NCBI GenBank assembly: GCA_007129775.1
Contig: SKUV01000335.1
Location: 1 to 9,976, forward strand
Length of the DNA stretch: 9,976 nucleotides
Origin: Paracoccaceae bacterium
GTDB lineage: Bacteria; Pseudomonadota; Alphaproteobacteria; Rhodobacterales; Rhodobacteraceae
Direction: 5' to 3'
A program made the position numbers and the translations under genes. The stretch's first letter is position 1; the number at the start of each line of letters is the position of its first letter. Under the pieces are notes generated by a model, which saw only the letters and a list, made by a program, of their open reading frames with translations, ran no database searches and was not told the origin of the DNA. Below are positions 6,119 to 9,976 of the stretch, one piece after another.

Positions 6119-7223
6119 CACCGCACAAGCCTCCGCACAGCAAACCGCCGACGCCCCGGCCGTCCGGGTCGAGGGGGTCAGCAAGTCCTTTGCCGGCAGT
6201 GTCGCGCTCGAACCGATCTCGATGCGGATCGAGCGGGGCGAGTTCCTGACGCTGCTCGGCCCCTCGGGCTGTGGCAAGACCACGCTTCTGAACCTGATCG
6301 CCGGGTTTCTGGAGGCCGATCAGGGAGAGCTTTACATCCACGACAAGCCGGTCACGCGGGTGCCGCCCTATCAGCGCGAGATCGGTATCGTGTTCCAGAA
6401 TTACGCGCTGTTTCCGCATATGAGCGTGGCGCGCAACGTGGGCTACGGGCTGCGCACCCGCGGCGTGCCGAAGGCCGAGGCCGAGCGGCGCGTGCGCGAG
6501 GCGCTGGCACTGGTGAAACTCGAGGATTTCGCCGACCGCCGCCCGCGGCAATTGTCGGGCGGGCAACAGCAGCGGGTGGCGCTGGCGCGCGCGCTGGTGA
6601 TCCGGCCGCGCGTGCTGTTGCTGGACGAGCCGTTTTCGGCGCTCGACCGCAACCTGCGCGCGGCGATGCAGGTGGAATTGCGCGAGATCCAGACCAGCCT
6701 CGGGCTGACAACCGTCTTCGTCACCCATGATCAGGGCGAGGCGCTCAGCATGTCGGACCGCATCGCGGTGATGTCGCGCGCGACGATCCGCCAGATCGGC
6801 ACACCTTCCGAAATCTACGACCATCCGCAAAACCATTTCGTCGCCAGTTTCGTGGGCGATGCCAACATGTTCCGCGCCACGCTGCTGGAGGCCGAGGGCA
6901 GCGATGCGCGGCTGAAGCTGGGCGAGACAGAGGCGCGGATCACCAGTTTCCAGACCGATCTGCCCGCACCCGGGCCGGTCACGCTCTTCGTGCGGCCGGA
7001 GCATTGCCACCTGGCCGAGCCCGGCACGCCCGGCACCATCCCGGCCACCGTCGCGCTGTCGGTCTATCAGGGCAGCCATACCGAATTGCATGTGGATTGC
7101 CCGCTGGCCGAGGGCGGTCGGGCGATGCTGCGCGTGCCCTCGCGCACCTCGGTCGCGCCGGGCGAGCCGCTGGCGATCGGGCTGGCCGAAAGCGGCGCGG
7201 CGGTCTTCGGGGCCGAGGATTGA
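6108..7223 (+). CDS. ABC importer ATP-binding protein, PotA type
   Basis: A 371-residue ATPase that powers the two permeases on the cytoplasmic face. All nucleotide-binding motifs are intact: Walker A GPSGCGKT (51-58), Q-loop Gln97 (VFQNYALFP), signature LSGGQQQR (149-156), Walker B LLLDEP (170-175), D-loop SALD (177-180) and switch His207 (VTHDQ). The C-terminal third (about 250-371) is the TOBE-type regulatory domain with FVRPEH, as in spermidine/putrescine and sugar importers. The ATG at 6108 overlaps the end of the PotC-type gene by 11 bases and has AAAAGG just upstream; the frame is open further left but only as a shadow. About 18 poorly conserved residues precede the ATPase core. The quinone oxidoreductase gene follows after 40 bases, so the operon likely continues. 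Confidence 0.92.
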   Translation: MLIDTAQASAQQTADAPAVRVEGVSKSFAGSVALEPISMRIERGEFLTLLGPSGCGKTTLLNLIAGFLEADQGELYIHDKPVTRVPPYQREIGIVFQNYALFPHMSVARNVGYGLRTRGVPKAEAERRVREALALVKLEDFADRRPRQLSGGQQQRVALARALVIRPRVLLLDEPFSALDRNLRAAMQVELREIQTSLGLTTVFVTHDQGEALSMSDRIAVMSRATIRQIGTPSEIYDHPQNHFVASFVGDANMFRATLLEAEGSDARLKLGETEARITSFQTDLPAPGPVTLFVRPEHCHLAEPGTPGTIPATVALSVYQGSHTELHVDCPLAEGGRAMLRVPSRTSVAPGEPLAIGLAESGAAVFGAED

Positions 7224-7263
7224 CGGCATTCGGGCCGAAGCGCGGATGGGGGCGCGCAACATC

Positions 7264-8262
7264 ATGAGCCAGACCATGCAGGCGATCATCGCGACCGCGC
7301 CCGGCGGGCCGGAAGTGCTGGCGCAGGTCGCGCGGCCCGTCCCGGCGCCCGGCCCGGGCGAGGTGCTGATCGCCGTCGCCGCCGCGGGCGTGAACCGGCC
7401 CGACATCATGCAGCGCACGGGCGCCCTGCCGGCGCCACCGGATGCCTCCGACATCCTCGGGCTGGAGGTCGCGGGCCGGATCACCGCCACCGGGCCCGGC
7501 GTCGATCCGGCGCTGCAGGGGCAGGCGGTGATGGCGCTGCTGAAGGCCGGCGGCTATGCCGAATACGCGCTGGCGCGCGCCGATCACTGCCTGCCCCTGC
7601 CCGAGGGGCTGGGGATGGAAGAGGCCGCGGCCCTGCCCGAGGGGCTTTTCACCATCTGGCACAACCTTTTCGACCGGGGCGGGCTGCAACCGGGCGAGCG
7701 GGTTCTGATACAGGGCGGGGCGAGCGGGATCGGAACGCTCGCGCTGCAACTGGCGCTGGCATGGGGCGCGGCGCAAGTGATCGTCACCGCCGGAGGCCCC
7801 GGGAAATGCGCGCGGCTCGCGGCCATGGGCGCCAGCGTCATCGACTATCGCGCGGCCGTCCTCGTGGCCGAGGTGGAGCATCTGACCGGCGGTAGTGGCG
7901 TCGATGTGGTGCTCGACATCCTCGGCGGCGAGATGGTCAGCCAGCATCTGGCCTGCATGGCGCCGGGCGGTCGGCATGTGGGGCTTTCGTTCATGTCGGG
8001 CATGGTCGCGCCGGTCGATCTGGGGTTGGTGATGCGCAAGGGGCTCTGGCTTACCTCCTCTACGCTGCGGCCGAAACCCGATTCCGAAAAGGCCGACATC
8101 GCCGATGCGGTGCGCGCCCGTCTGTTGCCGCTGCTGGGCCCCGGCAAGGTGCGCCCTGTCTTGTCGCAGTCCTTCCCGCTCGCCGAGGCCGCCGCCGCCC
8201 ACGAATATCTCGAAAGCGGTAGCAATATCGGCAAGATCGTCCTGCGGGTGGCCGGCCCCTGA
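7264..8262 (+). CDS. Zinc-free NAD(P)H:quinone oxidoreductase, PIG3-like (MDR family)
   Basis: A 332-residue medium-chain dehydrogenase/reductase of the TP53I3/PIG3-like quinone oxidoreductase branch, reducing quinones or other activated carbonyl/enone compounds with NADPH. Family marks are VNRPDIMQRTG (43-53), SDILGLEVAG (62-71), AAALPEGLFTIW (121-132), the nucleotide-binding GGASGIG (151-157), GSGVDVVLDILGG (210-222) and the C-terminal IGKIVL (322-327). The cysteine/histidine zinc ligands of alcohol dehydrogenases are absent. The start at 7264 is favoured by family length and a GGGGG at 7248-7252, though ATGs at 7246 and 7279 are possible. It sits 40 bases after the ABC ATPase and 55 bases before the Rid-family gene on the same strand, suggesting it acts on the imported compound or its product. 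The natural acceptor is unknown. Confidence 0.85.
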   Translation: MSQTMQAIIATAPGGPEVLAQVARPVPAPGPGEVLIAVAAAGVNRPDIMQRTGALPAPPDASDILGLEVAGRITATGPGVDPALQGQAVMALLKAGGYAEYALARADHCLPLPEGLGMEEAAALPEGLFTIWHNLFDRGGLQPGERVLIQGGASGIGTLALQLALAWGAAQVIVTAGGPGKCARLAAMGASVIDYRAAVLVAEVEHLTGGSGVDVVLDILGGEMVSQHLACMAPGGRHVGLSFMSGMVAPVDLGLVMRKGLWLTSSTLRPKPDSEKADIADAVRARLLPLLGPGKVRPVLSQSFPLAEAAAAHEYLESGSNIGKIVLRVAGP

Positions 8263-8317
8263 GCCCGGCCCCGCGCCCCCGCCGCCCCTGCCACCGCCAG
8301 CACGAAAGGCCCCGGAC

Positions 8318-8734
8318 ATGGCCCATTACCGCCACCGCAAGTTCAACACCCGCGAAACCTATCCCGAGCAGAATCTCGACAACGATCTGGCGCAGGCCGT
8401 GGTCGCCAAGGGCGGGCGGATCGTGTTCCTGCGCGGCCAGTGCCCGCAGGATCTGGACACCGCCGAGAACATCGCCAGTTCCGACCCGGTGGAGCAGACC
8501 CACAAGGTGATGCAGAACATCCGCCAGCTTGTGGAGGAATGCGGCGGCGAGATGACCCATGTCACCAAGCTTGTGGTCTACCTGACCGATGTGCGCCATC
8601 GCGAGGCTGTCTATCGCACCATGGGCGAATACATCCGCGGGGTCTATCCGGTCTGCACCGGGCTCGTGGTGGTCGCGCTGGCGCGCCCCGAATGGCTGGT
8701 GGAGATAGACGCGACCGCGGTGATCCCGGAATGA
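8318..8734 (+). CDS. Rid-family (YjgF/YER057c/UK114) protein lacking the RidA arginine
   Basis: A 138-residue small cytoplasmic protein of the trimeric Rid fold. RidA itself hydrolyses reactive imines/enamines made by PLP enzymes. Shared marks are the strand IVFLRGQCPQD (35-45), the helix QTHKVMQNIRQLVEECGGEM (60-79), then VTKLVVYLTDVRHREAVY (82-99) and the C-terminal VEIDATAVIP (128-137). In the segment that carries the catalytic arginine in E. coli RidA (PARSCV), this protein reads PVCTGL (111-116), so the arginine is replaced by Cys113. The later acidic position is Asp131. That places it among the Rid subgroups without a proven deaminase role. GAAAGG at 8304-8309 supports the ATG at 8318; the frame is open upstream only as a shadow of the quinone oxidoreductase gene. 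The DUF1028 gene follows after 100 bases. Confidence 0.85.
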   Translation: MAHYRHRKFNTRETYPEQNLDNDLAQAVVAKGGRIVFLRGQCPQDLDTAENIASSDPVEQTHKVMQNIRQLVEECGGEMTHVTKLVVYLTDVRHREAVYRTMGEYIRGVYPVCTGLVVVALARPEWLVEIDATAVIPE

Positions 8735-8776
8735 TGCCACCGCCCGCACAGCCCGCAGCGGACAGGGCGCAGGGGC

Positions 8777-8806
8777 TTGGACGGGCGGGCCGCTTGCCTG
8801 TAGGAT
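8777..8806 (+). promoter_or_regulatory. Weak candidate promoter before the DUF1028 gene
   Basis: TTGGAC (8777-8782), an 18-base gap and TAGGAT (8801-8806) give a poor but recognisable sigma-70-like pair in the 100-base gap between the Rid and DUF1028 genes. The matches are only three of six and four of six, and the genes may simply share an operon transcript. Confidence 0.2.
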
Positions 8807-8834
8807 GGCGCGGGAAGCCGGCGGAGGATATGCC

Positions 8835-9509
8835 ATGACCTTTTCCATCATCGGTCACTGCCCCGACAGCGGCATGTTCGGGATGGCGGTCTCGTCCTCC
8901 TCGCCGGCGGTCGCCGCGCGCTGCGCCCATGCGCGCGCAGGCATCGGCGTGGTGGCGAGCCAGAATGTCACCGACCCGCGGCTCGGGCCCCGCGCGCTCG
9001 ACCTGATGGCGCGAGGGGCGACCGCGGCCGAGGCGGTGGCGATCCTGCGCCGCACCACGCCGCACATGGAATTCCGGCAGGTGCTTGCGCTGGGGCTCAC
9101 CGGCGGGCCGGCGGCGCATTCGGGGCCGCGGGTGCTGGGCAAATGGGCCGAGGCGCAGGGCGATGGCTGCGCCGCCGGCGGCAACCTGCTGGCCGGCGAG
9201 GGCGTGCCCGCCGCCATGGTTTCGCATTTCGAGGGCGCCTCGGGCCATCTGGGCGCGCGGCTGCTGGCCGCGCTCTGCGCCGGGCGCGACGCGGGCGGCG
9301 AGGCCGGCCCGGTCCATTCCGCCGGGCTTCTGGTGGTGGATCGCGAAAGCTGGCCGCTGGTCGATCTGCGCATCGACTGGTCCGAGGATTGCCCGATCGC
9401 CCGGCTGGAGGCCGCATGGGCCGTATTCGCCCCGCAAATGGCGGATTACGTCACCCGCGCGCTCGACCCCGGGCAGGCGCCCTCTTACGGCGTGCCGGGC
9501 GATGAATGA
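8835..9509 (+). CDS. DUF1028 protein, putative Ntn-type hydrolase
   Basis: A 224-residue protein matching the DUF1028 family, which is assigned to the Ntn (N-terminal nucleophile) hydrolase superfamily but has no settled reaction. The family signature is clear at the N terminus (MTFSI, then GMAVSSSSPAV at 16-26 and ARAGIGVVASQNVTDPRLGPRAL at 33-55), followed by AAHSG (93-97), GGNLLAG (115-121) and LVDLRID (175-181). Starting at 8835 puts Thr2 directly after Met; once Met is removed Thr2 could be the nucleophile. GGAGG at 8823-8827 strongly supports this start over the in-frame ATG at 8805. It lacks any signal peptide or extra C-terminal domain. Its place right after a Rid gene suggests a linked step, for instance amide hydrolysis after or before imine hydrolysis; this is inference. 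Confidence 0.82.
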   Translation: MTFSIIGHCPDSGMFGMAVSSSSPAVAARCAHARAGIGVVASQNVTDPRLGPRALDLMARGATAAEAVAILRRTTPHMEFRQVLALGLTGGPAAHSGPRVLGKWAEAQGDGCAAGGNLLAGEGVPAAMVSHFEGASGHLGARLLAALCAGRDAGGEAGPVHSAGLLVVDRESWPLVDLRIDWSEDCPIARLEAAWAVFAPQMADYVTRALDPGQAPSYGVPGDE

Positions 9510-9548
9510 GCGTGGCGCCCCTCCCCCAGGCGGGCGCGGGGCCGCGCC

Positions 9549-9976
9549 ATGCCGCTGAGGTTCACCCTGCGCCAGCTGGAATACTTCATCGCCGTGGGCG
9601 AGGCCGGCAGCATCGCGCTGGCGGCCGAGCGGGTGAATGTGACGCCGCCCTCCATGTCCTCGGCTATTGCCCAGCTTGAAGGCGCCTTCGGCGTGCAGTT
9701 GCTCATCCGCCGCCACGCTCAGGGCTCGGTCCTGACCCCCACGGGCGAGCGGTTCATGGAACAGGCCCGGGCCGTGCTGGAACAGGCCGAAAAGCTCAAC
9801 GATCTGGCCAATATCTACACCGGCAGCGTGCGCGGCTCGCTCCGCGTGGGCTGTCTGCGCACCTTCGTGCAATTCATCGTGCCCCAGTTGCGGCGCCGGT
9901 TCGAGGAAAAATACGAGAACGTGGACATGGAACAGGTGGTGCTCGATCAGGAACAGATTTTCGACGCGCTGGGCAG
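9549..9976 (+). CDS. LysR-type transcriptional regulator, N-terminal part (runs off the window)
   Basis: The first 142 codons of a LysR-family DNA-binding regulator; the gene continues past the right edge. The winged helix-turn-helix occupies about residues 5-64, beginning TLRQLEYFIAVGEAGSIALAAERVNVTPPSMSSAIAQLE, with the recognition helix around 33-46 and LTPTGERF (62-69) after the wing. A linker helix (about 70-90) leads into the effector-binding domain, GSLRVGCLRTF (95-105). The ATG at 9549 is the only usable start after the in-frame DUF1028 stop, although the ribosome site is weak. It lies 39 bases downstream of DUF1028 on the same strand rather than divergent, as many LysR genes are. It is a reasonable candidate to control this cluster in response to the imported compound, but no site was matched to it. 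Confidence 0.88.
   Translation, partial: MPLRFTLRQLEYFIAVGEAGSIALAAERVNVTPPSMSSAIAQLEGAFGVQLLIRRHAQGSVLTPTGERFMEQARAVLEQAEKLNDLANIYTGSVRGSLRVGCLRTFVQFIVPQLRRRFEEKYENVDMEQVVLDQEQIFDALG

Noticed and set aside
6979..8319. 446-residue open frame on the minus strand opposite the quinone oxidoreductase
   Set aside because: Gly/Ala/Arg/His-rich shadow without motifs; it covers the end of the ATPase, the gap and the next gene.
8740..8788. CCGCCCG/CGGGCGG inverted match after the Rid gene as a terminator
   Set aside because: The loop is 35 bases, there is no T run, and such matches are common in this composition.
8562..9872. 436-residue open frame on the minus strand opposite DUF1028 and LysR
   Set aside because: Shadow of two genes with clear family signatures on the other strand.
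1..9976. CRISPR arrays, insertion sequences, tRNA or rRNA genes
   Set aside because: No regularly spaced direct repeats, transposase-like protein, terminal repeats or tRNA/rRNA-like segments were seen on either strand.

Overview
The window looks like chromosome from a high-GC alphaproteobacterium, most likely a Rhodobacterales relative (Paracoccus/Rhodobacter type). This rests on the strong G/C bias at third codon positions, AT-rich promoter islands set in GC-rich DNA, a CTTG...CTAT-type promoter match, and a polyamine-type ABC operon with embedded metabolic genes. The genus is inferred from general character, not from a database match. All ten supported genes lie on the + strand and there is no sign of mobile DNA, RNA genes or CRISPR.

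Layout. (1) 1-293: non-coding leader with an AT-rich palindrome (139-158) and an inverted repeat (194-239). (2) 294-3029: three genes in a row: a flavin-containing monooxygenase-like FAD/NAD(P) oxidoreductase, an AroQ-like type II dehydroquinase with two altered active-site positions, and a GhrA-type glyoxylate/hydroxypyruvate (2-hydroxyacid) reductase that overlaps the dehydroquinase by ATGA. A hairpin followed by T4 (3054-3080) probably ends this unit. (3) 3030-3281: intergenic, with a candidate promoter and a small palindrome. (4) 3282-7223: a complete PotDBCA-type ABC importer (binding protein, two permeases, ATPase), with a strong hairpin between the binding protein and the first permease. 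(5) 7264-9509: a PIG3-type zinc-free quinone oxidoreductase, a Rid-family protein lacking the RidA arginine, and a DUF1028 protein with a possible N-terminal nucleophile Thr2. (6) 9549-end: a LysR-type regulator cut by the window edge.

Together the genes read as a catabolic cluster for an imported small molecule, perhaps a cationic or amine-bearing one. The importer brings it in. The flavin monooxygenase and quinone oxidoreductase supply redox steps. The Rid protein would deal with an imine/enamine intermediate, DUF1028 with an amide-type bond, and the dehydroquinase-like and GhrA-like proteins with a hydroxy- or keto-acid part. The substrate cannot be read from sequence. The AroQ-like protein with replaced active-site residues and the Rid-DUF1028 pair are the parts most likely to hold undescribed chemistry.
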